Origin: an uncultured Woeseiaceae bacterium
GTDB lineage: Bacteria > Pseudomonadota > Gammaproteobacteria > Steroidobacterales > Woeseiaceae
Direction of reading: 5' to 3'
Assembly: GCA_945788625.1 (NCBI GenBank)
Contig: CALZMQ010000018.1
Location: forward strand, 1 to 64,000
Length of the DNA: 64,000 bases
Both the position numbers and the translations under genes were made by a program. Of the stretch, positions 50,436-59,196 are shown piece by piece; the first letter of the stretch is position 1; each line of letters opens with the position of its first letter. Below the pieces are notes generated by a model. The model did not search any database, was not told the DNA's origin, and saw only the letters and a list, made by a program, of their open reading frames with translations.

Positions 50436-51401
50436 ATGAACGCAAAGCAGGACAAGACCACATTACGCGTGGGCCTCGCACAGATCGCTCCCGTTTGGCT
50501 GCGTCGCGATGCAACGATAGACAAAGTAATCACCTGGATGGACAGGGCCGCCAGTGACGGCTGCGACCTGGTCGCGTTCGGCGAGGCACTCGTTCCCGGC
50601 TATCCGTTCTGGGTCGAACGAACCGACGGCGCGAAGTTCGAATCCTCGTTGCAGAAATCGCTGTACGCGCACTACGTCCGCGAGGCCGTTCGAATCGAGG
50701 CCGGCGATCTCGACAGCGTCCGTCGTACCGCTCGTGACAGGAAGATCGCGGTGTACCTGGGCGTCATCGAGCGAGCGACCAACCGGGGCGGCCACAGCCT
50801 CTATTGTTCGATGGTGTACATCGATCAGCAGGGCGATATCGGCTCCGTGCACCGTAAACTGATGCCGACCCACGAAGAACGGCTGGTCTGGGCCATCGGC
50901 GACGGCAACGGCCTGCGCACACACAGACTGGGCGCATTTACGCTCGGCGGGCTGAATTGCTGGGAGAACTGGTTGCCATTACCGCGTGCGGCGCTGTATG
51001 CGCAGGGCGAGGACCTGCACGTCGCAATCTGGCCGGGAAACGTCAGGAACACGGAAGACATCACGCGTTTCATGGCACTGGAGGGGAGATCGTTCGCGGT
51101 CTCGGTATGCGGACTGATGCGAGAGCAGGACATCGATTCGTCGCTGCCTCACGCCGATGTGCTGCTTGCGTCGGCTGACACCACGATGGCCAATGGCGGC
51201 TCCTGCGTCGCCTCGCCATGCGGTGGATGGTTACTGGAACCCTTAGTAGGCGAAGAGTCGCTCGGTATTGTCGACGTCGATCACGGCAGCGTTCTCGAGG
51301 AGCGCCATAGTCTCGACGTAGTGGGCCATTATTCGCGTCCCGACGTCACGCGGCTTGTCGTGAATCGCAAGCGCCAGACGACGGCCGAATTCTCCGACTA
51401 G
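50436..51401 (+). CDS. Nitrilase-superfamily carbon-nitrogen hydrolase
   Basis: A 321-residue enzyme that hydrolyses a nitrile or amide bond. The catalytic triad is complete: E50 in FGEALVPGYPFW, K141 in HRKLMPTHEE and C175 in NCWENWLPL. The ENWLPL and PGYPFW residues place it in branch 1, true nitrilases, of aliphatic, aromatic or cyanide type. The C-terminal part is shorter than in plant nitrilases. A terminator separates it from the TonB receptor, so it must have its own promoter. It overlaps the convergent membrane protein gene by four bases. Confidence 0.9.
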   Translation: MNAKQDKTTLRVGLAQIAPVWLRRDATIDKVITWMDRAASDGCDLVAFGEALVPGYPFWVERTDGAKFESSLQKSLYAHYVREAVRIEAGDLDSVRRTARDRKIAVYLGVIERATNRGGHSLYCSMVYIDQQGDIGSVHRKLMPTHEERLVWAIGDGNGLRTHRLGAFTLGGLNCWENWLPLPRAALYAQGEDLHVAIWPGNVRNTEDITRFMALEGRSFAVSVCGLMREQDIDSSLPHADVLLASADTTMANGGSCVASPCGGWLLEPLVGEESLGIVDVDHGSVLEERHSLDVVGHYSRPDVTRLVVNRKRQTTAEFSD

Positions 51402-51766
51402 ACGGCGACGTACACCAGGAAAGCGCCGAAAGTGGCCGCGAACAACGCGGAGACGCGCATCAGTCCGTCCGGCCTCGCCAGCCACCATTCCACCAGTCTG
51501 TCCAGGCGCTCGCGGCCCATGATGAGAATGACGAATGCCGCCGCAAGGCTGATCACGGCGAGGATGCGCATGATGAAAGGGAAGCGCAGAGCATCGGCCG
51601 TAACCCAGAACAGGATGCCGATAGCCAGCCGCGTAACGATGGCGCCGAGAAAACGCGCTTGACCACTCATGCTGTGGAACAGGGCCCGAAACCGCTCCGG
51701 AGCCACGATGCCAATGCCGCCCAGCATGACGATCAGGATACCGAGTCCGGCGACCACAAATTCCAT
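51398..51766 (-). CDS. Small membrane protein of unknown function
   Basis: A 122-residue hydrophobic protein. The segments at about 4-22 (VVAGLGILIVMLGGIGIVA), 42-60 (GAIVTRLAIGILFWVTADA), 66-84 (IMRILAVISLAAAFVILIM) and 105-122 (ALFAATFGAFLVYVAV) look transmembrane. A basic and aromatic loop (RERLDRLVEWWLARP) lies before the last. I do not recognise the family. It overlaps the nitrilase stop by four bases on the opposite strand and is divergent from the cysteine synthase fusion. Confidence 0.7.
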   Translation of the reverse strand: MEFVVAGLGILIVMLGGIGIVAPERFRALFHSMSGQARFLGAIVTRLAIGILFWVTADALRFPFIMRILAVISLAAAFVILIMGRERLDRLVEWWLARPDGLMRVSALFAATFGAFLVYVAV

Positions 51767-51886
51767 TACGACCCCTCGATAGACGGTGCCCTATTGTAGC
51801 GCCGATGCCGTCGCGACGCAGAATCAAAGCTGCGCTCGCGTCCGTCGGAGTCTATAGTGGAGAAAAAACCAATAAGAACCCTCACG

Positions 51887-53380
51887 ATGAACCATCTCTA
51901 CGCGAACATCCTCGAGACCGTCGGCAACACGCCGATCGTACGACTGAACAGGATCGGCCCGGACGGCGTCAACGTCTACGTCAAGATCGAGGCCTTCAAT
52001 CCGATGGGCTCAGTCAAGGATCGGCTGGCGCTGAACGTCATCGAGCAGGCCGAAAAGGACGGCACGCTGAAACCGGGCCAGACCGTCGTCGAGGCAACCA
52101 GCGGCAACACGGGCATCGGCCTGGCGATGGTCTGCGCACAGAAAGGCCATCCGCTCGTGGTGACGATGGCCGAAAACTTCAGCGTCGAACGCCGCCGCAT
52201 GATGCGATTCCTGGGCGCGAAGGTCGTTCTAACGCCGGCGGCACTGAAAGGCAGCGGCATGCTGGCCAAGGCCGTTGAGCTTGCCGAAGAACATGGCTGG
52301 TTCCTGGTTCGGCAGTTCGAAAACGAGGCGAATGCCGACGCGCACTCGCGGACCACGGCACCCGAGATTCTGCAGGCCTTCGACGGCTCGAAACTCGACT
52401 ACTGGGTAACGGGCTACGGCACGGGCGGCACGCTGAAAGGCGTGGCGCGCGTTTTGCGCGAGCGCAGCCCGGCGACAAGAATCGTCGTGTGCGAACCCGA
52501 CAACTCGCCGGTCCTGGCCAGCGGTATTCCGCAGCAGCGGCTCGCCGACGGCACACACGCCGATAGTCACCCGATGTTCCGGCCGCACCTGATGCAGGGC
52601 TGGAGCCCGGACTTCGTGCCGCGCCTTACGGAAGATGCGGTGGACGCCGGCCTCGTCGACGACATCATCGGCATTGCAGGCAACGACGCATTGCGGCTCT
52701 CCCGGGCGCTGGCGCGCGAGGAAGGTATCTTCGTCGGCATATCGGCGGGCGCCACCCTTGCCGGGGCACTCGCCGTTGCGGAGAAAGCCGAGGCAGGGGC
52801 GAATGTGCTTTGCATGCTGCCCGACACCGGCGAACGATACCTGAGCACGCCGCTGTTCGAAGACATCCCGGTCGACATGACGCCGGACGAACAGAATATT
52901 TCCCGATCGACGCCGAACTACCGATTCGACGCGCCGCCTCCCCCCGCCCCGAAGAACGCGGAACAGGAGCCCGATGCGGCCGCACCGGAGGACGCAGTCG
53001 CCTTTCTCGAACGGGCGATCCACGATACCGAACATCCCGTTACGATGTTCGCGCTGGAGTGGTGTGAGTTCTGCTGGTCGGTACGCAAGATGTTCGCCTA
53101 TTACGATATCCCGTACCGGTCGATCGACCTCGATTCGGTCGCCTACCAGGCGAACAACAAGGGCGGCAACATTCGTGCCGCGATTCGCGAACAGACGGGA
53201 CTCAAGACGATTCCACAGGTTTACATCGGCGGCAGGCACATCGGTGGGGCGACAGAACTGTTCGACGCGGTCAGGGTCGGCACGATGGCGCAGTTGCTGC
53301 GGGAGCACAACGTGACCTGGAACGAAGCCGCCGAACGCGACCCGTATTCATTCCTGCCTGCCTGGCTGCACGCCCGCTAG
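51887..53380 (+). CDS. Cysteine synthase fused to glutaredoxin
   Basis: A 497-residue fusion. Residues 1 to about 325 are a PLP-dependent cysteine synthase/cystathionine beta-synthase family enzyme: K44 in NPMGSVKDR, TSGNTGIG at 71-78 and the phosphate loop GYGTGGT at 176-182. After a Pro/Ala-rich linker (about 345-372) a glutaredoxin domain follows (about 380-475) with the redox site C393-E-F-C396, TIPQVYIGG and GGATEL. Fusion of these parts would allow disulfide-linked or redox control of cysteine supply. The start at 51887 aligns with CysK N-termini. A GTG at 51857 with a GGAG is an alternative adding 10 residues. It has no sequence neighbour in an operon. Confidence 0.9.
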   Translation: MNHLYANILETVGNTPIVRLNRIGPDGVNVYVKIEAFNPMGSVKDRLALNVIEQAEKDGTLKPGQTVVEATSGNTGIGLAMVCAQKGHPLVVTMAENFSVERRRMMRFLGAKVVLTPAALKGSGMLAKAVELAEEHGWFLVRQFENEANADAHSRTTAPEILQAFDGSKLDYWVTGYGTGGTLKGVARVLRERSPATRIVVCEPDNSPVLASGIPQQRLADGTHADSHPMFRPHLMQGWSPDFVPRLTEDAVDAGLVDDIIGIAGNDALRLSRALAREEGIFVGISAGATLAGALAVAEKAEAGANVLCMLPDTGERYLSTPLFEDIPVDMTPDEQNISRSTPNYRFDAPPPPAPKNAEQEPDAAAPEDAVAFLERAIHDTEHPVTMFALEWCEFCWSVRKMFAYYDIPYRSIDLDSVAYQANNKGGNIRAAIREQTGLKTIPQVYIGGRHIGGATELFDAVRVGTMAQLLREHNVTWNEAAERDPYSFLPAWLHAR

Positions 53381-53395
53381 TCCGATAGCAGCCGA

Positions 53396-53857
53396 TTATT
53401 CGCTGAAAAAAAACATGCCCAGCGATTCTGCAACGCAGGCGGGTTTTTTCTGGCCTTCCATTTCGAGCCGGACCTCCGAGGTCAGTAACATCGCGCCGGC
53501 CCGGCGCCGCACCTGCAGCATTTTGGCCCTGGCGCGCAAGAGCGAACCCACCGGCACGGGCGCATAGAAGCGCACCTTGTTCATACCGAAGTTAATCGCA
53601 CGTTCCAGGTTATCGACCTGGATGAAATTCGCGGTCAGGGCGGGAATCAGCGCAATCGTCAGGTAGCCATGCGCGATGGTCTTGCCGTCGGGCATTTCCT
53701 TGCTTGCCCTGTCCGTATCGACGTGGATCCACTGGTAGTCTCCGGTCGCCTCGGCGAACTGGTCGATGCGATGCTGATCGATGACCACCCAATCGGACAA
53801 GCCGATTTCTTCGCCCTCCAGATTTTTGGCGTCCTCGATGGACTTGATAAGCCGCAA
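53396..53857 (-). CDS. MaoC-like (R)-specific enoyl-CoA hydratase
   Basis: A 153-residue hot-dog hydratase that adds water to trans-2-enoyl-CoA. The active Asp/His site is in FAEATGDYQWIHVD (about 35-48), with hydratase pattern IAHGYLTIALIPAL (about 61-74). FGMNKVRFYAPVPVGS and the end AESLGMFFFSE match the small (PhaJ/MaoC) type. It converges with the cysteine synthase fusion. It supplies the second step of beta-oxidation alongside the SDR and thiolase. Confidence 0.88.
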   Translation of the reverse strand: MRLIKSIEDAKNLEGEEIGLSDWVVIDQHRIDQFAEATGDYQWIHVDTDRASKEMPDGKTIAHGYLTIALIPALTANFIQVDNLERAINFGMNKVRFYAPVPVGSLLRARAKMLQVRRRAGAMLLTSEVRLEMEGQKKPACVAESLGMFFFSE

Positions 53858-53942
53858 TGTACGTGTCCTGAACCCTGGTCAGCAGGTAGTGATACCTGAT
53901 ACATCAACAATCTGCAAACCGGCGAATTTCCTTACGCGTCAT

Positions 53943-54377
53943 TCATTGCTGGCCATGCGCGGCGCATCGCTCGCAATTCACCCAACCCGAGTCGCCGCCA
54001 ACGTAGTGTTCTTTTTTCCAGATAGGCAAGCGCTGTTTCAGCTCATCGATAATGTAACGACACGCTTTGAACGCCTCGTCGCGATGTGCCGATGCGACGC
54101 CGACCCAGACCGCAAGGTCGCCGATTTCGAGCATACCCGTGCGATGCACGCAGCGAGCCTCGAGGTAGGGGAACTGCGCGCGCGCTTCGGCAAGAACCTT
54201 GTTACCCTCGGAGATGACCAGCGGTTCGTGGGCCTCGTATTCAAGGCGCTGCACTTCGCGGCCTTCGTTCTCGTTCCTGACCCACCCTTCGAACACACAG
54301 AAGCCGCCGGCACCCGGATTAAACAGCGACTGCCTCAGTCGATCCGTTTCAATCGCCGTCTCGGTAACTTCGATCAT
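53943..54377 (-). CDS. moaE: Molybdopterin synthase catalytic subunit MoaE
   Basis: Adds sulfur, carried on MoaD, to precursor Z to give molybdopterin. The 144-residue protein has GFCVFEGWVRN, YEAHEPLVISEG, HRTGMLEIGDLAVWVGVASAHRDEAF and the catalytic lysine region PIWKKEHYVGG. It follows moaD by one base and is the last gene of moaA-moaC-mobA-moaD-moaE. The length matches E. coli MoaE (150). Confidence 0.94.
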   Translation of the reverse strand: MIEVTETAIETDRLRQSLFNPGAGGFCVFEGWVRNENEGREVQRLEYEAHEPLVISEGNKVLAEARAQFPYLEARCVHRTGMLEIGDLAVWVGVASAHRDEAFKACRYIIDELKQRLPIWKKEHYVGGDSGWVNCERCAAHGQQ

Positions 54378-54378
54378 T

Positions 54379-54633
54379 TCAGCCGCCGGCGACGGGTGGA
54401 AACAACAGCACGGTGTCGCCGTCGTTTACCGGCGAAGACCAGTCCGCCATTTCATCGTTTATGGCAACCTTGCAGTGTCCGTTCGGCTCCATTGAACCAT
54501 GCCGCAGTCGCGTCTGCTCGAACACGTCTTGCGCGGTCTTCACATCCAGTACCAGCGTCTCCTCGGCGCGGCCCGCGTGTTCGCGAAACATCGCGAAATA
54601 ACGCACGGTGATGGTCTTGCCGGAACCAGTCAC
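54379..54633 (-). CDS. moaD: Molybdopterin synthase sulfur carrier subunit MoaD
   Basis: An 84-residue ubiquitin-fold protein ending in the required Gly-Gly (PPVAGG), which is thiocarboxylated and feeds sulfur to MoaE. The ATG overlaps the mobA stop by four bases. Sulfur probably comes from IscS (17654-18817), by analogy with other bacteria. MoeB, which would adenylate MoaD, is not in the window. Confidence 0.93.
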   Translation of the reverse strand: MTGSGKTITVRYFAMFREHAGRAEETLVLDVKTAQDVFEQTRLRHGSMEPNGHCKVAINDEMADWSSPVNDGDTVLLFPPVAGG

Positions 54634-55220
54634 GACACGACCTCCAGCACGCTGTCCCGCAGATCGTCGGGCGTGTTTACATTGTCCAGTGAATGCGGGT
54701 CGGGCTGCTCAATGAGATGCGTATCCGAACGTATGAGGATCTTGCGTGGACAAACGACGCCGTCGTCGACGTGCCGGCGCACGATCTGCTCGCTGCCCGA
54801 CACGTACACGGCGCACAACGGTTCCGGCAGACCGTCATGGCTGCTGATGTAGGCCGAGAACGGCTTCTCGGCCGAGCGGCGCTCGAGCAGATGCTCGATG
54901 GCCCGTGCATCGAGTTTCGGCAGATCGCAGGCCACGATCAGCCAGTCGACGTCGGGGTACTCATCCTGCGCCGACAGTATGCCCGCAACCGGGCCGATGT
55001 CCTCGTAACGATCGACGATTTGCGCATAACGCCGCCGTTCATCGTCGTCCTGTTGTTCGGCACGCGTGGACACGAACACGCGATCCACGCAGCGCTCGAG
55101 CAATTCCACCAGCCAGGCAAGCTGGGATTTCCCCTCGCGCAGCAGCAAGGCCTTGTCATGGCCCATGCGCCGGCTTTTGCCGCCGGCCAGGACGAGGCCG
55201 TAAACGGGTCTAGGCATCAC
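54630..55220 (-). CDS. mobA: Molybdenum cofactor guanylyltransferase MobA
   Basis: Joins GMP to molybdopterin to give the bis-guanine dinucleotide cofactor. The 196-residue protein has the nucleotide-binding start LVLAGGKSRRMGHDKALL and the acceptor region DWLIVACDLPKLDARAIEHLL. The end VNTPDDLRD is typical. The ATG at 55220 lies 10 bases inside the end of moaC, so the genes are tightly coupled. Confidence 0.92.
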   Translation of the reverse strand: MMPRPVYGLVLAGGKSRRMGHDKALLLREGKSQLAWLVELLERCVDRVFVSTRAEQQDDDERRRYAQIVDRYEDIGPVAGILSAQDEYPDVDWLIVACDLPKLDARAIEHLLERRSAEKPFSAYISSHDGLPEPLCAVYVSGSEQIVRRHVDDGVVCPRKILIRSDTHLIEQPDPHSLDNVNTPDDLRDSVLEVVS

Positions 55221-55686
55221 GATCGTAATCCTTCTTGCCGCCCGACTTCGCCATCAATTTCGTCTCGCTAATCACAATATCGTGCGACATCGCCTTCAGC
55301 ATGTCGTAGACAGTCAATGCCGCAACGCTGGCGCCGGTAAGCGCCTCCATCTCGACGCCGGTCTTATGCGCGACCTTGCAGCGGCAATCGATCACGGCAT
55401 CGTGTCCGTCCAATTCGACCGTGATCCTGCAACTGTCCAGCCCTATCGGGTGGCAAAACGGGATCAACTCATGCGTCTTTTTCGCGGCCATGACGCCCGC
55501 GATGATTGCCGTTGCGAAAACCGGACCCTTCTTCGTGTTTATGTCGTCGCCCGAGATGTGCTCCACTATATTGTCGGGCAACGTGACGACGCTGCGCGCG
55601 TGCGCCTCGCGCTCCGTTTGCTGTTTATGGCTGACGTCGACCATGGTCGGACGGTTGGCGGCGTCGATGTGGCTCAGTTTGCTCAA
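55210..55686 (-). CDS. moaC: Cyclic pyranopterin monophosphate synthase MoaC
   Basis: Turns the MoaA product into cyclic pyranopterin phosphate. From a TTG at 55686 (MSKLSHIDAANRPTMVDVS) it is 158 residues, aligning with E. coli MSQLTHINAAG and MVDVSAK. The active region is FCHPIGLDSC and KTGVEMEALTGASVAALTVYDMLKA, with KSGGKKDY near the end. In-frame GTG at 55695 is an alternative. The moaA stop lies at 55688-55690. It overlaps mobA by 11 bases. Confidence 0.9.
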   Translation of the reverse strand: MSKLSHIDAANRPTMVDVSHKQQTEREAHARSVVTLPDNIVEHISGDDINTKKGPVFATAIIAGVMAAKKTHELIPFCHPIGLDSCRITVELDGHDAVIDCRCKVAHKTGVEMEALTGASVAALTVYDMLKAMSHDIVISETKLMAKSGGKKDYDRDA

Positions 55687-55687
55687 T

Positions 55688-56767
55688 TCATCCACCGATT
55701 CGATACATTTCGACCTTTCGCTGCACATGTGCTTCGGCCAGCTGGGGGCTGCGAAGTTCACTGTATCGATCGGCGCGCTGCAGCCAGATACGCGACAGGA
55801 TATCCTTTAGCTCGTCATCGTGAACGTCGTGCCTGAGCGACTCGCGCAGGTCGGTGCCCTGCGTTCCGAACAGGCAGGTATAGAGTACACCGTCAGCCGA
55901 CAACCGCGCGCGACTGCAACCGCCACAAAACGGCTCGGTAACGGAGGAGATGAAACCGATTTCGCCCTGCCCGTCGACGTACTCGTAGCGGCGCGCGACT
56001 TCGCCGGGATAGTTTCTGTCGGCGCGGCGCAGCGGCCAGCGCTTTTTGACCCGCTCCAGCAATTGCCGTGACGGCACCACCTGGTCCATGCGCCAGCCGT
56101 TACGGTTGCCGACATCCATAAACTCGATAAGCCTGACGATATGTCCGCTGCCGCGAAAATGATCGAGCAGGTCCATCACCGAATGGTCGTTGACCCCACG
56201 TTGCACAACTGCGTTGATCTTGATGGGCGACAGCCCGGCGCGTTCAGCGGCATCGATACCCGCCAATACCGTATCCAGGTCCCCGCGGCCGCCGCTCATG
56301 TGTTCGAACACGTCCCTGTCGGTGCTGTCCAGGCTGATTGTAATGCGATGCAAGCCGGCCTCCGCGAGTCCATGGGCCATTGGGCCGAGCAGCATACCGT
56401 TAGTCGTGAGCGCGAGGTCTTCCACTCCCGGCAATTCGGATATTCCGGCAATGAGCGTGGTGATGTTCTTGTCCAGCAATGGTTCGCCGCCGGTCAGGCG
56501 AATCTTGCAGACGCCGAGTTGCGTTGCAACGCGCACGACCTTGAGAATCTCGTCGTAGTGCAAGCGTTGCTCACGCCGCAGGAACTCATAGTCGGCATGG
56601 AACTCCGCCTCCGGCATGCAATAGGGACAACGAAAATTGCACTGGTCGAGCAGGCTCACCCGCAAGTCGTGCAACGGCCTTGCAAGCGCATCCTGCAAGG
56701 GCGCGGGCGTCTTGCTATCGGCCGGATCGGTACTCGTGTTCGAAGTCATTGGCGCATTCTGCCTCAT
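55688..56767 (-). CDS. moaA: GTP 3',8-cyclase MoaA
   Basis: Radical-SAM enzyme starting molybdenum cofactor synthesis from GTP. The 359-residue protein has the N-terminal cluster CxxxCxxC in DQCNFRCPYCMP, and the C-terminal cluster in PFCGGCSRARLSADG...CLF. It ends in the conserved double glycine RIGG. The ATG at 56767 is used, and an ATG at 56749 is possible since the first 30 residues are non-conserved. It heads moaA-moaC-mobA-moaD-moaE and is divergent from an acyl-CoA dehydrogenase. Confidence 0.94.
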   Translation of the reverse strand: MRQNAPMTSNTSTDPADSKTPAPLQDALARPLHDLRVSLLDQCNFRCPYCMPEAEFHADYEFLRREQRLHYDEILKVVRVATQLGVCKIRLTGGEPLLDKNITTLIAGISELPGVEDLALTTNGMLLGPMAHGLAEAGLHRITISLDSTDRDVFEHMSGGRGDLDTVLAGIDAAERAGLSPIKINAVVQRGVNDHSVMDLLDHFRGSGHIVRLIEFMDVGNRNGWRMDQVVPSRQLLERVKKRWPLRRADRNYPGEVARRYEYVDGQGEIGFISSVTEPFCGGCSRARLSADGVLYTCLFGTQGTDLRESLRHDVHDDELKDILSRIWLQRADRYSELRSPQLAEAHVQRKVEMYRIGG

Positions 56768-56849
56768 GTCGCCCGAGTTACAAACCGCAACAGACGAATC
56801 TGTCGAGGTTTGCTAAGCTGCGGCGCTTGCCTCAGGAGGAAAGTACGGT

Positions 56850-58049
56850 ATGCAAGTCACGTTCAGCGCAGAAGAGCGCGAATTCCGCGAGGAAGTACGG
56901 GCGTTTTTCCGCGACGAGTATCCAGAGGATATCCGCGAAAAACAGGCGCAAGGGGCCGAACTCGATCCCGAAGACCAGGTGCGCTGGCAGCAGCTGTTGC
57001 ACGCGAAGGGCTGGGCCGGTATCAACTGGCCCGTCGAGTACGGCGGCACGGGCTGGTCTCCCGTCCAGAAGTACATCTTCGCCACCGAAGAGGCCAACGC
57101 GAACGCGCCGATTATCATTCCCTTTGGTCTGAGCATGGTCGGTCCCGTGATTTACACGTTCGGCAACGACGAACAGAAGCAGCGCTTTCTGCCGGATATT
57201 CTCGCCAGCAGGGTCTGGTGGTGCCAGGGTTATTCCGAGCCCGGCTCCGGATCGGACCTGGCATCCCTGAAAATGCGAGCCGAACTTGCCGGGGACCATT
57301 TCGTCGTCAACGGTACCAAGACCTGGACCACGCTCGGCCAGCACGCCGACTGGATATTTTGCCTGGCGAGAACCAATACGGATGTCGCCCGCCGCCAGGA
57401 GGGCATCAGCTTTCTCCTGGTCGATATGAAAACACCCGGCGTGAGCGTCAAGCCGATCATACTCCTCGACGGCACACATGAAGTTAACGAGATCCATTTC
57501 GACAACGTAAAAGTGCCCGTCGACAACCTCGTCGGCGAAGAAGGCAAAGGCTGGACCTACGGCAAGGTGCTGCTGCAACACGAGAGAACGAATATTGCCG
57601 GCGTAGCACGTTCGCGATATCGCGTGCGGCGGCTGCGCAAACAGGTTCAGAAGTCCGTGCGCGGCGCATCGCCACTCGCTGGCGACAAGAATTACATGCG
57701 CAGGCTGGCCGCCGTTGAGGTTGAACTGAAGTCACTCGAATACACGGAATTGCGAACGCTGGCCGCCGTTGCCTCCGGGAATGCGCCGGGACCGGAATCG
57801 TCGATTCTGAAAATCAAGGGCACCGAGATCCAGCAGGCGATCGACATGCTGTACCTGCAGGCATCCGGCTACTACGCATTGCCCTATGTGCCCGACCAGT
57901 ACGCTCCCGACTTCTCCGGCGAAACAATCGGCGAAGGGCTGGAGACGCAGTCGGCGCTGCGTTACTTCAATAATCGCAAGGCGTCGATCTACGGCGGTTC
58001 CAACGAGATTCAAAAGAACATCATCGCCAAGCACGTGCTCGGGCTTTGA
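56850..58049 (+). CDS. Acyl-CoA dehydrogenase, large subunit type
   Basis: A 399-residue FAD enzyme that oxidises acyl-CoA to enoyl-CoA. The FAD/substrate blocks are QGYSEPGSGSDLASLKMRAE and GTKTWTTLGQHADWIFCLART. The C-terminal block is YGGSNEIQKNIIAKHVLGL, where typical enzymes have YEGT with the catalytic Glu, so the base must come from elsewhere. It resembles the large partner of two-subunit dehydrogenases such as pimeloyl-CoA dehydrogenase. A strong AGGAGG precedes the start. The next gene begins nine bases after its stop. Confidence 0.9.
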   Translation: MQVTFSAEEREFREEVRAFFRDEYPEDIREKQAQGAELDPEDQVRWQQLLHAKGWAGINWPVEYGGTGWSPVQKYIFATEEANANAPIIIPFGLSMVGPVIYTFGNDEQKQRFLPDILASRVWWCQGYSEPGSGSDLASLKMRAELAGDHFVVNGTKTWTTLGQHADWIFCLARTNTDVARRQEGISFLLVDMKTPGVSVKPIILLDGTHEVNEIHFDNVKVPVDNLVGEEGKGWTYGKVLLQHERTNIAGVARSRYRVRRLRKQVQKSVRGASPLAGDKNYMRRLAAVEVELKSLEYTELRTLAAVASGNAPGPESSILKIKGTEIQQAIDMLYLQASGYYALPYVPDQYAPDFSGETIGEGLETQSALRYFNNRKASIYGGSNEIQKNIIAKHVLGL

Positions 58050-58058
58050 GGGACGACA

Positions 58059-59192
58059 ATGGACTTCTCACTCAACGAAATACAGGAGATGCTGGCTGAC
58101 AGCATCGACAAGTTCATCGATAACGAGTACGACTTCGATACTCGACAAAAACACGCAGCCAGCGCCGCCGGCTACAACCCGGACGTCTGGAGCACGTTCG
58201 CCGAACTGGGCTGGACGGCCGTGCCCTTCAGCGAAGACGACGGCGGTTTCGATGGCGGACCGGTAGACATCATGCTCATGATGCAGCGCTTCGGTCGCGG
58301 CCTCGTGGTCGAACCGTTCCTGGCCAACGTCGTATTGGCAGGCGGCATTCTGAAGCGGGTGGCGGATGCGGGCCAAAAGCAACGCTGGCTGCAAGCCATT
58401 ATCGGCGGCGAACTGCAAGCGACGCTCGCATTCACCGAACCCCAGGCTGGCTATGACCTGTCCGACGTCGCAACGACGGCAAAGCCAGACGGCGACGGCT
58501 GGATTCTCAACGGGCGCAAGGGCTTCGTTCCGAATGGCGCGACTTCCGAACTGCTGATCGTGCCGGCCCGGACGGCAGGCGAGCCGGGCGATGAAAGCGG
58601 CATCACGCTGTTCGCCGTAGCCGCGGACACGCAAGGCATCAGCTGCAATGCATACCACACGATCGATGGCCTGCGCGCCGCCGAGTTCCGGCTGGACGCC
58701 GTCAAAGTCGCCGGCGATACCGTGCTCGGCGAGGCCGGAGCGGGATACGGCGCGCTCGATGAGACCATCGCCGATGCGACGCTCGCTGTCTGCGCAGAGG
58801 CCGTAGGCATCATGCGCGTTCTCAAGGACAAGACGATCGAGTACTCGAAAAGCCGCTCGCAATTCGGCGTTCCGATCGGCAGTTTCCAGGCCCTGCAACA
58901 CCGCATGGTCGACATGCTCACGGAATGCGAACAGGCACAATCGCTCCTGATCTGGGCCGCGATGACACACGCGGCCGGTGGCGAGGACGCGTCGCGCGCC
59001 GTCAGTTCCATCAAGTACCTGGTCGGCACGTCGGGCCAGAAACTCGGTGAGGAAGCCGTGCAGATACACGGCGGCATGGGGGTCACATGGGACCTCGACG
59101 TCGCCCACTATTTCAAACGGCTGACGGCCATAGGACAGATGTTCGGCAGCGCAGACTGGCACCTCGACAGGCTGGCCGCGCGCGCGGCCTGA
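58059..59192 (+). CDS. Acyl-CoA dehydrogenase, small subunit type
   Basis: A 377-residue acyl-CoA dehydrogenase homologue paired with the preceding gene. MDFSLNEIQEMLADSIDKF, YDFDTRQK, GGFDGGPVDIMLMMQRFGRGLVVEPFLANVVL and IHGGMGVTWDLDVAHYFKRL fit small subunits of pimeloyl-CoA dehydrogenase-like heteromers. The YEGT catalytic block is also absent here. The two genes are 9 bases apart, and this stop is followed after 4 bases by the YhhQ gene. A joint alpha-beta dehydrogenase is the likely form. Confidence 0.88.
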   Translation: MDFSLNEIQEMLADSIDKFIDNEYDFDTRQKHAASAAGYNPDVWSTFAELGWTAVPFSEDDGGFDGGPVDIMLMMQRFGRGLVVEPFLANVVLAGGILKRVADAGQKQRWLQAIIGGELQATLAFTEPQAGYDLSDVATTAKPDGDGWILNGRKGFVPNGATSELLIVPARTAGEPGDESGITLFAVAADTQGISCNAYHTIDGLRAAEFRLDAVKVAGDTVLGEAGAGYGALDETIADATLAVCAEAVGIMRVLKDKTIEYSKSRSQFGVPIGSFQALQHRMVDMLTECEQAQSLLIWAAMTHAAGGEDASRAVSSIKYLVGTSGQKLGEEAVQIHGGMGVTWDLDVAHYFKRLTAIGQMFGSADWHLDRLAARAA

Positions 59193-59196
59193 ATTC

